Below, in pieces: positions 1 through 8,164 of a stretch of DNA of 23,767 bases; positions within the stretch are counted from its first letter, which is position 1, and each line of letters starts with the position of its first letter. The notes below the pieces were generated by a model, which saw only the letters and a program-made list of their open reading frames with translations, did not search any database and was not told the origin of the DNA. Both the position numbers and the translations under genes were made by a program. The DNA is taken from the NCBI GenBank assembly GCA_964553375.1, contig CAZKKN010000027.1, positions 1-23,767 on the forward strand. The letters are read 5' to 3'. Origin of the DNA: UBA9715 sp964553375 (GTDB taxonomy: Bacteria > Actinomycetota > Coriobacteriia > Coriobacteriales > Eggerthellaceae).

Positions 1-643
1 CCAGGCTCTCGCCCAGTTCGCGGGCCTTATCTATCTCGGCCCGCATGGCATCGGCTGCGGCATCGTTGGGACAGCGCACATCGGAGATCTCTATCTCCAG
101 GGGCTTATATTCCACCGCGTCGCGCATAGGGTCCGATTCATGCATCTTGGCGTTGCCGATGGAGGTCACATAGGAGAAGATCTCCACCCCCAGATCGGCC
201 AAGAACTCACGGGCCACACCGGCTGCTGCCACCCGGGCTGCGGTTTCCCGGGCGCTTGCCCGCTCCAGCACATCGCGGCAGTCATCGGAGCCGATCTTCA
301 GCACCCCCACCAGATCAGCATGGCCTGGTCGGGGCGTGACCTCGCGCTTCAAGTCGGCCGGGGCGTCATCGAAAGGAGACATGACCTCGGTCCAGTTGGC
401 CCAGTCACGGTTCTCCACTATAAGGGTGATAGGCGAGCCCAGCGTGCGCCCGAACCGCATGCCGGAAACGATGCGCACCGTATCGTGCTCGATGGCCTGG
501 CGACCGCCACGTCCATAGCCTGACTGACGCCGAGCCAAATCGGCATTGATGCTCTCCTCAGAGATGCGCAGCCCCGCCGGAACGCCGTCCACAATGGCGG
601 TGAGCTGGGGGCCATGACTTTCTCCTCCGGTCATATATCGCAT
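1..643 (-). CDS. aroC: Chorismate synthase, N-terminal part (truncated by window edge)
   Basis: Chorismate synthase converts 5-enolpyruvylshikimate-3-phosphate to chorismate with reduced FMN, the last common step of aromatic amino acid synthesis, in the cytoplasm. The reading frame opens at ATG 643-641 with MRYMTGGESHGPQLTAIVDG, the family's N-terminal signature (GESHGP), followed by RRQSGYGRGGRQAIEHD and GSPITLIVENRDW, all typical of the FMN/substrate site. About 214 residues are visible; family members are usually 350-400, so the C-terminal part lies beyond position 1. The start is supported by an AAGGA motif 7 bases upstream; an alternative ATG three codons in is less well placed. It lies 60 bases downstream of aroE in the same direction, so the two shikimate genes probably form one transcription unit. 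No frameshift is seen in the visible portion. Confidence 0.95.
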   Translation of the reverse strand, partial: MRYMTGGESHGPQLTAIVDGVPAGLRISEESINADLARRQSGYGRGGRQAIEHDTVRIVSGMRFGRTLGSPITLIVENRDWANWTEVMSPFDDAPADLKREVTPRPGHADLVGVLKIGSDDCRDVLERASARETAARVAAAGVAREFLADLGVEIFSYVTSIGNAKMHESDPMRDAVEYKPLEIEISDVRCPNDAAADAMRAEIDKARELGESL

Positions 644-703
644 AGGTCCATCCTTCGGTCGTTTTCCCCATTCTACCGCGCCGGCAAGCGAAGCGAAGCA
701 ACA

Positions 704-1576
704 TTACAGGTGGAAGCCCGCCGCCTGGGCCATGAGGCTGAACAGGTCGCAGCGATACGGGTCAACCGGCACCTGAAGCAGCTCCACGAAATCGTAAACG
801 GTCTCCACAGCCTGGGCCACCAACATGCCCTCGCCGTTCACGGCCACGCAATCCGCGGCGGCCGCTTGGGACAGAAGCGCCGTGGTGCCATGACCGTAAA
901 CCACATCGAAGACGAACTGCCCGCTATGGAGCACGGAGGTATCGAAAGGCGCCGGATCGCCGGGAGCCATACCCAAGGGCGTGGCGTCCACGATGACCGC
1001 TGCGCGTTCCAGGGCGGCCTTGGCCTGGTCGTAGGATGCACCCATCACCCGAGCAGCAGGTCTTTCCCGTCCGGCTTCCCCCAGGCGCTCGCCGTAGGCG
1101 GCAACGCTTTGACGGGCCCGCGCCTCATCGCGGCTGAGCAGGAAGACCTCCCGGGCACCGGCTTGAGCTGCGCTTTCCATGATCGCCATGGAAGTGGGTC
1201 CGGTGCCGCAGACCGCAACGACCGTGTCTTCGAAGCAGGCCCCGCAGCGGCGCAGATAGGCGATGCACCCCCGGCCATCGGTGTTGTCGGCGAAGATGCC
1301 GCCCGCAGTGCGCACGAGCACATTGGCCCCCTGGGCCAGCAACGCGGCGGTGCTTGCGGTGGTGGCATGGGCCAAGGCCGCGGGCTTGTAGGGCATGGTG
1401 ATGTTCAGGCCGCACCAACGTTGGCCTTGAAGAAACGCCTTCGCTTCAGCATCGGTGGCGCAGTCCATGAAACCGTAGGCCCAGGGAAGTCCCAGGGCCT
1501 CGTAAGCCGCCTGATGCATGGCGGGGGATTTGGAGTGGGCCACCGGATGACCCAGGACGAAGAATGCCTCAGGCAC
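704..1576 (-). CDS. aroE: Shikimate dehydrogenase
   Basis: Reduces 3-dehydroshikimate to shikimate with NADPH (shikimate pathway). The 290-residue protein has the family layout. The substrate domain contains GHPVAHSKSPAMH (residues 9-21) and NITMPYK with catalytic Lys64. The ADNTDGRG segment carries catalytic Asp100. The nucleotide-binding domain has CGTGPTSMA (123-131), and DATPLGM, FDVVYGHGTT and VNGEGMLVAQA follow. The dinucleotide loop reads GTGPTS where most AroE proteins have G-A-G-G-A-S/A, so a proline sits in the turn and cofactor preference could differ. The start is GTG 1576, 17 bases after the stop of the upstream secreted protein, with an AAGGCGG motif in the gap. This suggests cotranscription with the secreted protein gene and with aroC downstream. 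A quinate/shikimate dehydrogenase paralogue is possible, but adjacency to aroC favours the biosynthetic role. Confidence 0.92.
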   Translation of the reverse strand: MPEAFFVLGHPVAHSKSPAMHQAAYEALGLPWAYGFMDCATDAEAKAFLQGQRWCGLNITMPYKPAALAHATTASTAALLAQGANVLVRTAGGIFADNTDGRGCIAYLRRCGACFEDTVVAVCGTGPTSMAIMESAAQAGAREVFLLSRDEARARQSVAAYGERLGEAGRERPAARVMGASYDQAKAALERAAVIVDATPLGMAPGDPAPFDTSVLHSGQFVFDVVYGHGTTALLSQAAAADCVAVNGEGMLVAQAVETVYDFVELLQVPVDPYRCDLFSLMAQAAGFHL

Positions 1577-1593
1577 AGCTACCCGCCTTCGCT

Positions 1594-2643
1594 CTACCAG
1601 CTGTTATAGGAAACGGGCGCTCCGGCATAGGTGACCATGAACCAGTTGTAGTCCGGCAGCGAATTGGCCATATCCGGATCGCAAACGAAAGTGGAGCCGC
1701 CCTGATTTATCTCCACCCAACCATGGGGGGCCTGCCCGCCCGCCTGAGATGGCACCCAACCGGATACCACCTGGGCATCATAGCCGAGCGCTCGGGCCAT
1801 CCAGCAGAAAAGGGATGCGAAACGATAGCAGTTGCCGCCTTGGTTGTCGTACATGGCCTGCGCATAGGGAATGGTGATGGAATCCGGCAGGTAATGGGGA
1901 TCGCCCCAGAACTTGTTGCCCGCTATGTAATCCAGGTTCGCCACATAATTGAAGGCGCCACGCAGGTCCCTATCCAGGGTGATGAGGCGCAAAACGCAGT
2001 CAAGCACATAGTTCCCGGAGACATTCGCACGGAATACTTCCAGGTCATCAACGAAATCGCTGGGCACCGCATAGCCGTACCAGCCAACGCCCTCGTCGCG
2101 CCACCCGGCCGCTATCACCGAATCGCGCTCACTGGCATCCAGGGTGAAGTTATGGGTGCCAACCCAGGCATAGGGGTTGTATTGACGGTAGAGGGGCTGA
2201 CGCGCCGCATCGCCCTCCACCGGGGATTTCCAGCATTCGCCCTCGTAGTTCCAACCCACACTGGCCAGGTGATCCCGCTCGCTTGCATCCAAGGTGTAGT
2301 GATGCTCGCCGGCATAGGGATTGTAGAGGCGATAGACCTGATAGCCGGTCTTGGGCGCCATCCAACCCACGCCCTCGTAGATCCAGCCGATGGAGCTGAG
2401 GTAGTTGCGCTCCGATTTGTCGCCGGTGTAGAAATGCTCGCCGGATGTCACGTTATACAGACGGTACATGGGCTCCGTGTCATCGGCGAAGGTCGTGATG
2501 GCATCGTCGTTGAACCGGGCGGTGCCCGCCATAAGCGCCGCGTCGTCATTGGCGTAGGCCGGGGTGGCAGCCGCGCCGAGCACCAGGGCCAAAAGCGCGC
2601 ATGCCAAAGCGGCCAAGGAGCGTTTGATCATCGTTTCCGCCAT
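1594..2643 (-). CDS. Secreted protein: three DUF5648-type repeats plus transglutaminase-like domain
   Basis: The 349-residue product starts with a signal peptide (positive MIKR stretch, hydrophobic core about 9-26, cleavage near TPAYA-ND). Three related repeats follow (about 58-94, 102-138, 150-189), each of the form Y-R-x-Y-N-x-x-x-G-x-H-x-(Y/F)-T-x-x-x-x-E-R followed by GW...EG..W, the DUF5648 pattern. The C-terminal part (about 195-349) is transglutaminase/protease-like, with candidate catalytic Cys272 in GGNCYRFASLFCWMARALGY, His307 in APHGWVEI and Asp322 in FVCDPDM, spaced as in that superfamily. It is likely a wall-associated peptidase or cross-linking enzyme; the substrate cannot be read from sequence. 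ATG 2643 has a GAGGTG ribosome site five bases upstream. The repeat block closely matches that of the protein at 8165-9499. It lies between a lipoprotein gene (20-base gap) and aroE (17-base gap). Confidence 0.85.
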   Translation of the reverse strand: MAETMIKRSLAALACALLALVLGAAATPAYANDDAALMAGTARFNDDAITTFADDTEPMYRLYNVTSGEHFYTGDKSERNYLSSIGWIYEGVGWMAPKTGYQVYRLYNPYAGEHHYTLDASERDHLASVGWNYEGECWKSPVEGDAARQPLYRQYNPYAWVGTHNFTLDASERDSVIAAGWRDEGVGWYGYAVPSDFVDDLEVFRANVSGNYVLDCVLRLITLDRDLRGAFNYVANLDYIAGNKFWGDPHYLPDSITIPYAQAMYDNQGGNCYRFASLFCWMARALGYDAQVVSGWVPSQAGGQAPHGWVEINQGGSTFVCDPDMANSLPDYNWFMVTYAGAPVSYNSW

Positions 2644-2663
2644 GAAGTCACCTCGCCTCTCGG

Positions 2664-3341
2664 TTAGCCGCGCAGCTGCACGCCGCCCTCAACGCACTGG
2701 TCCCCGCTTTGGGCCGGGGTGTCGTTCCCGCTGGATGCCGGCTCCTCGTAGACGGGTGCGTCGCCACCCTGGGAGGTTTCTTCTGGGGCGGCTTCCTCTT
2801 CAACCGGTGCCGGAGTGGCGATGGCCAGCTCGTCTTCGAAGGTGCTGATCACACTGCCATCCACAACGAGAGCCAGGTAAGCGATGCCGTCTTTCATGTG
2901 GATGGTCGCTTTATCGGCGGTAGCGAAATTCACATTGTGAAGGGTGTAGGTACCCGCATCCGTGGTGAGCACGATGTCGAAGAGGGCATTGCCGTCAACG
3001 GGCTTTTGGAAGATCTCCACCGGCTTGCCGTTCTCAAGCACCTCGCCTGCCTCCATGAGCGCCATAGGCTCCTGGCCCGAAGCCGCTGGAGCGATGGCGA
3101 TGGCCTGGATGGCCGCGCCCGTATCGTTGGTGAACAGGATGCTTTCGGCCCCGTCGCCTTCCTCCCCCAATACCAGGGCGCTCGATGCAGAGCTGGAGGA
3201 CTCCGAAGCGTCGCTGGAACTGGCTGCCGAGGAGCTGACCGAGCTGCCGGAGCAGCCCGCAAGCAGGCCCAGGCAAAGGGCAAGGGCGGCAACGACCGCA
3301 AGCAAGGATGATTTCTTCAAGGTATGCAAAGTAAGACCCAT
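2664..3341 (-). CDS. Predicted lipoprotein of unknown function
   Basis: The 225-residue product begins with a lipoprotein signal: KK, a hydrophobic stretch and the lipobox LLAGC, with Cys30 as the predicted lipidated residue. A Ser/Ala-rich linker (about 31-55) follows. A small globular domain of about 100 residues (ILFTNDTGAAIQAIAIAP ... VLENGKPVEIF ... LFDIVLTTDAGTYTL) resembles the small beta-rich domains of several bacterial lipoproteins that start with a conserved N-D-T-G. The last 50 residues are Pro/Glu/Ser-rich and probably disordered. The frame is open upstream to 3488, but ATG 3341 is preferred: it carries a GGAAGGAAAGG ribosome site and puts the lipobox at the usual distance. It would be anchored on the outer face of the membrane. 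It probably heads the operon with the transglutaminase-like gene, aroE and aroC. No function is recognised. Confidence 0.8.
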   Translation of the reverse strand: MGLTLHTLKKSSLLAVVAALALCLGLLAGCSGSSVSSSAASSSDASESSSSASSALVLGEEGDGAESILFTNDTGAAIQAIAIAPAASGQEPMALMEAGEVLENGKPVEIFQKPVDGNALFDIVLTTDAGTYTLHNVNFATADKATIHMKDGIAYLALVVDGSVISTFEDELAIATPAPVEEEAAPEETSQGGDAPVYEEPASSGNDTPAQSGDQCVEGGVQLRG

Positions 3342-3395
3342 GACCTTTCCTTCCATGTTGCGAATAGGTTCAAAAACCTGAATTGAGCACAACCC

Positions 3396-3401
3396 ATTGT
3401 A
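3396..3401 (-). promoter_or_regulatory. Candidate -10 box for the lipoprotein operon
   Basis: The minus strand reads TACAAT here, about 55 bases before the lipoprotein ATG and in the only sizeable gap (203 bases) between it and the upstream gene. The hexamer 17 bases further upstream (TGATGT) is a poor -35 match. A short palindrome AGGTT-CAAA-AACCT at 3369-3382 would lie in the leader RNA. The evidence is pattern only. Confidence 0.35.
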
Positions 3402-3507
3402 TCCAATTCTAGGGGAATACATCATTTTGTCTTCGAGTTTCCATAGACGGCACCCCTGGGTCCGCAACCGCACACCGGGCCGCATCAAGTTGCGACAAGC
3501 CGCGCCG

Positions 3508-3533
3508 CTGCGCCATCCCGCTGCGCCATCCCG
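3508..3533. repeat. 13-bp perfect tandem duplication
   Basis: CTGCGCCATCCCG occurs twice back to back in the spacer just downstream of the SGNH-domain gene (minus-strand direction). It is not palindromic and has no T-run, so it does not look like a terminator. It is probably a small replication-slippage duplication. Confidence 0.7.
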
Positions 3534-3544
3534 CCCAGCCCGAA

Positions 3545-5011
3545 TCAGCTCAGGCGATAGACCCTCACCGTGGCGGTGCTCAAATCCACGGCTGCTTGGG
3601 AGACATAGAGCGAGAAGGCGGCATCGGAGGTGATGAGGTCATCGTCGTCGGTCGCGGACACATAGAAGGGAATGTAGGTGAGCGCGGTGCCGTCGGCCAG
3701 AGTGACCACGATGCGCAAATCGGTGCCCGCTTGCAAATCAGCGTCGCTCAGCTGGCCAGACAGCAGCCAGTAGGAGCCGCTTTCCTGAAGGTCCACGCTG
3801 GCCTGTGCTTCTTGCGCCCCCGCAGGGAGGCGGACGCCTTCGTAGCGCGGCGCCGCCATGATGGGTGGATGCGAAGCCAGGTAGCTCAGATGCCGCTCGG
3901 CCCGCTCCACCACCACGCTTCGGGGCTTAGCCGTGGAGACCTGAGCCAAGTTGTAAGGAATGAGCTTGCTGAAATGGGCCGTATCGTAGGACGCAGCCAG
4001 GAAGGGGATGAGCGCATTGCCGAAGGAATCGCGGAGCATGAGCAGGGACGCGCCTTCCCCATCGCCGTTCGCACGGGTGCGCACCGTGTCATCGGTCACG
4101 GCGCTCCCTTCCTCATAGGACCAAAGCGAACCGGTATCCTGAGGTGCGTCATTGTAGCCAGCGAAATAGTAGTTATCCTCCTTGGAGGCCGAGGTGGGAT
4201 AGAGCATGGACTCCAAATCCCCGGTGAAATCCTTGCGCACCTCGGCGTCGGCCAGGGAGAGGTCGTAGCCCTCCTGTCCCAAAGCCTCCTGAATCGCCCC
4301 GGCGGCCCTCATAGCCCAGTAGTTATCCCAGTGGCTGTCCTGCTTCAGATAATGGAAACCCTCTCCCGCATCCATGGCTTCCTCGAAATAGGTGAAGAGG
4401 TCCAGGTAGCGCACCCCGGCTTGGTCGAGGAAGGGCTTGAGGCGCTCGGCGTTTGAGGCATTCGGCGAAGGCAGATAATAGTAGGGCATGTCCGAGCCAT
4501 CGAGGGAATTCTTGTTGGGCGCCAAGGTGAAGAGGAAGGTCGCCCCCTGGCTTTCCACATACCCCTGAGCCACGGACAGGTTATGGGCTATGTTGAAGAG
4601 CGCCCGGTCGGAAAGCTGCTCTTGACCCAGATAGTCCGGCAGGGTGCCGCCATAGTAAAGCCACCCGTCGCACCCGAGCACCACCTGGTCGGTGGCCGAC
4701 ACGCCGAAGGCCGCACGAAGATGCGCGTTGGCATCCACCAACTCGTTGCGGTAGGCGAAGTGGTCATCGAAATAGGCCCCTAAATCGCTCAAGTAGGAGG
4801 CGTTGAGGGAGCCTTCATCAACCAGCTGAGGCAACGGCGCGAGCTCGCGGTTCTCGGTTGTCTGGCTGGTAGGAGCCCAAAGCATGGCCACAAGCGGGGC
4901 GAGCAGCACCAAAAAGGCCAGCACTAGGAAAACCCCGGCCACCCCTCGGGGTGCGCTGGAATCCACATAGGTGCCCGCCGATGCCGCCTGCCAACTCTTC
5001 GAACCCGTCAA
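3545..5011 (-). CDS. Membrane-anchored SGNH/AlgX-like acetyltransferase partner of MBOAT
   Basis: The 488-residue product has one N-terminal membrane segment (about 24-45) followed by an extracytoplasmic domain of the AlgX/AlgJ/DHHW type. DSHWDNYWA carries candidate catalytic Asp225 and His227, and LMLRDSFGNALIPF carries candidate nucleophile Ser329. In known systems such a protein transfers acetyl groups delivered across the membrane by an MBOAT protein onto a glycan. A beta-rich domain of about 110 residues (from about 380) follows and could bind the acceptor. The start is inferred as TTG 5011: the frame is open further upstream, but that part is the MBOAT gene read in another frame. TTG lies 14 bases after the MBOAT stop behind an AGGGGG motif, and later starts would lose the membrane segment. 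It is the last gene of ruvX-mltG-MBOAT-SGNH. The acceptor (peptidoglycan or another wall polymer) is not known. Confidence 0.82.
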   Translation of the reverse strand: MTGSKSWQAASAGTYVDSSAPRGVAGVFLVLAFLVLLAPLVAMLWAPTSQTTENRELAPLPQLVDEGSLNASYLSDLGAYFDDHFAYRNELVDANAHLRAAFGVSATDQVVLGCDGWLYYGGTLPDYLGQEQLSDRALFNIAHNLSVAQGYVESQGATFLFTLAPNKNSLDGSDMPYYYLPSPNASNAERLKPFLDQAGVRYLDLFTYFEEAMDAGEGFHYLKQDSHWDNYWAMRAAGAIQEALGQEGYDLSLADAEVRKDFTGDLESMLYPTSASKEDNYYFAGYNDAPQDTGSLWSYEEGSAVTDDTVRTRANGDGEGASLLMLRDSFGNALIPFLAASYDTAHFSKLIPYNLAQVSTAKPRSVVVERAERHLSYLASHPPIMAAPRYEGVRLPAGAQEAQASVDLQESGSYWLLSGQLSDADLQAGTDLRIVVTLADGTALTYIPFYVSATDDDDLITSDAAFSLYVSQAAVDLSTATVRVYRLS

Positions 5012-5025
5012 AACGCCTGCACCCC

Positions 5026-6486
5026 CTAGAACCTGAAATAGATGAACGGATTGTACCCGCCGCCGGAAAGGCCGACCAGGCAAACGAGCAGAATGGCGAA
5101 GGCGAAAACGTAGCTCGCGACCTCCGCAGCCGCCGCCATCCGGGGCGGAGCCTTCGCTATGCGCACCTCCAGCGCGCCTTTGATGGGCTGAGCGCCGATG
5201 AGCGCACAGGCGAGCACGCAGAGGAAAAGCGGCGTGAGCTGGCTTAAGGCCAAAGATATGGAGGCGTAGTCGAAGTGGAAGCCGGTGAACATCTGGGCGA
5301 TGATGAAGCCGCCTTGTTGGAAGGTATCCGCACGGAAGAGCACGAAGGCCACGGTGGTCACCAGCATGGCGTAGACCCAACCCACGGGCTTCGGCAGCCG
5401 GTGGATGGGCAGCACCTCCTCCAGCAGCAGGAAGAAGCCCTGGATCAAGCCCCAAACCACGAACGTCCAGGCCGCGCCGTGCCACAGACCGCAGAGGAAG
5501 AAGACCACCACTTTGTTGAATACCGTGCGCGCCTTGCCCTTGCGATTGCCGCCCAAGGGAAAGTAGAGGTATTCCTTGAACCAGGTGGAGAGGCTGATAT
5601 GCCAACGGCGCCAGAATTCCTTGATGCTCGTTGACTGATAGGGATAGCAGAAATTCTCCTTGTAGGTGAAACCGAACATGCGCGCCATGCCGATGGCCAT
5701 GTCGGAATAGCCGGAGAAATCGAAGTAGATCTGCATGAGATAGGCCACGGCAGCGATCCAAGCGCCAGCCACGTTGATGGACGCAAGCGGGGCATCGAAG
5801 ATGTGATCCACAGCCACGGCCATGGTGTTGGCGATGAGCACCTTCTTACCCAAGCCTATGCAGAAGCGCCGAAAACCAGCGGCTATGTCGGCCAGGGATG
5901 CGTGACGGCAGCTCAGCTGAGCGTCCACGTCGTGGTATTTCACGATGGGGCCGGCCACCAGCTGAGGGAAGAAGGAGATATAGAGGAGCACCTTGGCGTA
6001 ATTGCGCTCGGCGGGCACCTCGCCGCGATAGACATCGATCACATAGCTCATGGCCTGGAACGTGTAAAACGAGATGCCGATGGGAAGCGCTATGGCCGGA
6101 GCGGGGATGGTCAGGCCGGTGAGGGCGTTGAAGGAGCCCACCACCATGTCGGAGTATTTGAAGACGCCCAAAAACGCCAGATTGGCCACAACGGCCAGGG
6201 CCGCGAAAGCCTTCGCCCGGGGCCCTGCGGAAGCCGGTACCGCCTTGCTGTGGCGCCCACGGGAAGCCGGCGATTGCGCAAGCGCCCCGATGGCCAGACC
6301 AAAGGCCCAGTTCGCCAAGGTGGATACCACCATGAGCACGATATAGACCGGCTCGCCATAGGCATAGAAGATCAGGCTCGCCAGGATGAGCAGGGCGTTC
6401 TTACCTTTGAAGCCGGGGATTACCTGGTGGAGCAGAAACACCACCGGCAAGAAGACGCAGAGGAACGCCAGAGAGCTGAAGACCAC
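5026..6486 (-). CDS. MBOAT-family membrane O-acyltransferase
   Basis: The 486-residue polytopic membrane protein belongs to the AlgI/DltB/PatA class. It begins MVFSSLAFLCVFLPVVFLLH, the classic start of this class, and contains many hydrophobic segments, YFDFSGYSDMAIG (about 254-266), FWRRWHISLSTWF (His296) and CGLWHGAAW with the conserved MBOAT His336. These proteins carry acyl, usually acetyl, groups across the membrane for transfer to an extracellular polymer. GTG 6486 is chosen because it gives exactly the family N-terminus; the ribosome site is weak (AGGCG), consistent with translational coupling to mltG, whose stop is only 11 bases upstream. The SGNH-domain partner follows 14 bases downstream. 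An Ala/Arg-rich loop (about 71-93) is less conserved in appearance. The family is certain; the substrate is inferred only from context. Confidence 0.93.
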   Translation of the reverse strand: MVFSSLAFLCVFLPVVFLLHQVIPGFKGKNALLILASLIFYAYGEPVYIVLMVVSTLANWAFGLAIGALAQSPASRGRHSKAVPASAGPRAKAFAALAVVANLAFLGVFKYSDMVVGSFNALTGLTIPAPAIALPIGISFYTFQAMSYVIDVYRGEVPAERNYAKVLLYISFFPQLVAGPIVKYHDVDAQLSCRHASLADIAAGFRRFCIGLGKKVLIANTMAVAVDHIFDAPLASINVAGAWIAAVAYLMQIYFDFSGYSDMAIGMARMFGFTYKENFCYPYQSTSIKEFWRRWHISLSTWFKEYLYFPLGGNRKGKARTVFNKVVVFFLCGLWHGAAWTFVVWGLIQGFFLLLEEVLPIHRLPKPVGWVYAMLVTTVAFVLFRADTFQQGGFIIAQMFTGFHFDYASISLALSQLTPLFLCVLACALIGAQPIKGALEVRIAKAPPRMAAAAEVASYVFAFAILLVCLVGLSGGGYNPFIYFRF

Positions 6487-6497
6487 CGCTCACGCGC

Positions 6498-7613
6498 CTA
6501 CTCGTAGGCCGCCTGGTGCTCTTCGTAGGTCTCACTGAAGGTCACATTGCCATCTTCGTCGTAATAGAAGTAATAGTAAGAGGTGTCTGCCGGGTTGCAG
6601 ACCGCCTGCAAGCTGGCAAGCGAAGGCGAGTTGATGGGCGTGGGCGGCAAGCCGGTGATGAAGTAGGTGTTGTACTCGTCGTAGGTGGCGATGTCTTCGG
6701 CCGTGGGTTCGCGACCCACGGAATAGGCTGTGGTGGCATCGGACTGAAGCATCCAGCCATCGGCCAAGCGGTTGAAGAAGACAGAGGCCACCTGCGGGTT
6801 GTTCTCGCCGCCGTCTTCCTTCTCCACGATGGAGGCCAAGTTGACGGTCTCATAGAGGCTCAGCCCCTGGGATTCCGGATAGCTGAAGTCCAGGTTGGCC
6901 GTCTCTGCGCCGAACTGCGTGAGCATGGCGCGGATGATGGAATCGGCCGTGGAGGAATCGTCTATGGGATAGCTCTTGGGGAAGAGGAAGCCCTCCAGGC
7001 TGTTAGTGCCAGCACTGGCCAAGAACGGGAATTCCTGGGCGTAGACCGAGGCGTTGGAGGCGGCATCGATGAAGGCTTGAGCGCTGATGCGGCCTTCGCT
7101 TGCCTGGGCCACTATGTCGGCGGTCTGCTGCAAGGTGGAGCCTTCAGGCACGGTGAACATCACAGCAGCCACCGGGGTTTGGAGTATCTTGATCATGTCG
7201 TCGATGGACTGGCCGCCCACCAGCGTATAGGTGCCCGGATGCAGGCTGTTTGCCGCTCCCAGCTGCGCCAGGCGATCCGTGAATTCCTTCGGCTTGGCGA
7301 TGAGCCCCAGGTCGGCCAGGTTCTGAGCGACGGAATTCGCACCTTCGCCGTCTTCCACCACCACGGTGACCTCGGTGCCGGCGGGCACCAGATTGCCCGA
7401 GGAGCAGCCGCGGGAGAACGTGAGGAAACCCCACACGATGGCGATGATGGCCACGATGAGCACGATGATGCAGATGATGGCCGGTGCCGCGCTGCGCTTG
7501 GGGCGGATGTAGCTCGTATCGTAGGTTCTGAAGAGCTTCTCGCCTTTGGCGTGGGCGGAACGGGCGGCATGGCTCGGCCGCGATGAATAGGTGATGTTCT
7601 TCCTAGGCGCCAT
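6498..7613 (-). CDS. mltG: Endolytic peptidoglycan transglycosylase (MltG/YceG family)
   Basis: MltG cuts nascent glycan strands at the outer face of the membrane and is thought to terminate glycan elongation. The 371-residue protein has a basic cytoplasmic tail (1-43), one membrane helix (about 44-66), a LysM-like region around 75-145 and the YceG catalytic domain. Signatures are LEGFLFPKSY, NLASIVEKE with catalytic Glu264, LQSDATTAYS and YNTYFITGLPPTPI. It ends in an acidic/aromatic tail typical of this gene in Gram-positive bacteria. ATG 7613 is selected because it has a GAGGA ribosome site and gives an 11-base overlap with the end of ruvX; the frame stays open to 7652, but that extension lies inside ruvX. 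The ruvX-mltG linkage is common. The unusual part is the MBOAT and SGNH genes immediately downstream, which suggests a wall-modification unit. Confidence 0.93.
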   Translation of the reverse strand: MAPRKNITYSSRPSHAARSAHAKGEKLFRTYDTSYIRPKRSAAPAIICIIVLIVAIIAIVWGFLTFSRGCSSGNLVPAGTEVTVVVEDGEGANSVAQNLADLGLIAKPKEFTDRLAQLGAANSLHPGTYTLVGGQSIDDMIKILQTPVAAVMFTVPEGSTLQQTADIVAQASEGRISAQAFIDAASNASVYAQEFPFLASAGTNSLEGFLFPKSYPIDDSSTADSIIRAMLTQFGAETANLDFSYPESQGLSLYETVNLASIVEKEDGGENNPQVASVFFNRLADGWMLQSDATTAYSVGREPTAEDIATYDEYNTYFITGLPPTPINSPSLASLQAVCNPADTSYYYFYYDEDGNVTFSETYEEHQAAYE

Positions 7614-8049
7614 GATGTTCCTCACTGATCGTCGCTTCCTGCCGGCGGGCATCCAGCCACGTTTGCAGGAAAAAGCTCGCTGCTACCATATCAACTTTTC
7701 CACGCATGGCCTTCTCGTTGAGGCCCCCTTCACGCAGGCTGCGCTTGGCCTCAACGGAGCTGAGCCGCTCGTCGGCGAACTCCACGGGAATCCCCGTTCG
7801 CTCGCCGATGGCCTGCGCCTGGGCGCGGATGCGCTGCGCCTGAGGCCCCTCCTCCCCGCTGAGGGTTTGAGGAAGGCCGCAGAGCAGAAGCTGGGGCTCC
7901 CAGTCTTCCAGAAGCCGACGGAAAGACGCGGCTTCAGCCATGACCTCGGCTGCTGGAAGCACGCACAAGGGGGACGCGACGGTTTCCGCGGGGTCGCTTA
8001 CCGCCACCCCGATGCGCTTCTCCCCGATGTCCAGCGCCATGATCCGCAT
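7603..8049 (-). CDS. ruvX: Putative pre-16S rRNA nuclease, YqgF/RuvX family
   Basis: YqgF is an RNase H-fold protein implicated in maturing the 5' end of 16S rRNA; the RuvX name reflects an earlier resolvase proposal. The 148-residue protein has the expected length and motifs: MALDIGEKRIGVAVSDP with the first acidic residue Asp7, LLLCGLPQTLSGEEGPQAQ, and VEFADERLSSVEAKRSLREGG with the second acidic cluster, then KVDMVAASFFLQTWLD near the end. ATG 8049 fits the usual MRI(L/M)ALD start, though the ribosome site is weak. Its last 11 bases overlap mltG. The 115-base gap upstream may hold a promoter, but none is clear. In many bacteria alaS precedes ruvX; here the preceding gene is a secreted DUF5648 protein, so the usual neighbourhood has been rearranged or interrupted. 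Confidence 0.92.
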   Translation of the reverse strand: MRIMALDIGEKRIGVAVSDPAETVASPLCVLPAAEVMAEAASFRRLLEDWEPQLLLCGLPQTLSGEEGPQAQRIRAQAQAIGERTGIPVEFADERLSSVEAKRSLREGGLNEKAMRGKVDMVAASFFLQTWLDARRQEATISEEHHGA

Positions 8050-8164
8050 AGCAGAAGTATACCCCAGAGGGAGCTTCCCGCGTTGGCAGAACGCGCGGGA
8101 TGCGGAGAAGCTTAAGGAAGCAGGAGCGGAAACGGCGTGGATCGGCGAAATCAGCCAGAGTCGT

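Noticed and set aside
614..1609. 331-residue plus-strand reading frame opposite aroE
   Set aside because: Antisense shadow; aroE motifs are complete on the minus strand.
5012..5761. N-terminal 250-residue extension of the SGNH-domain reading frame
   Set aside because: This part is the MBOAT gene read in another frame; the MBOAT protein shows family motifs throughout, and a TTG start behind AGGGGG just after its stop is adequate.
8076..8100. Hairpin TCCCGCG/CGCGGGA between the beta-lactamase-fold gene and ruvX as a terminator
   Set aside because: The seven-base stem has an 11-base loop and no T-run in the minus-strand direction; too weak to call.
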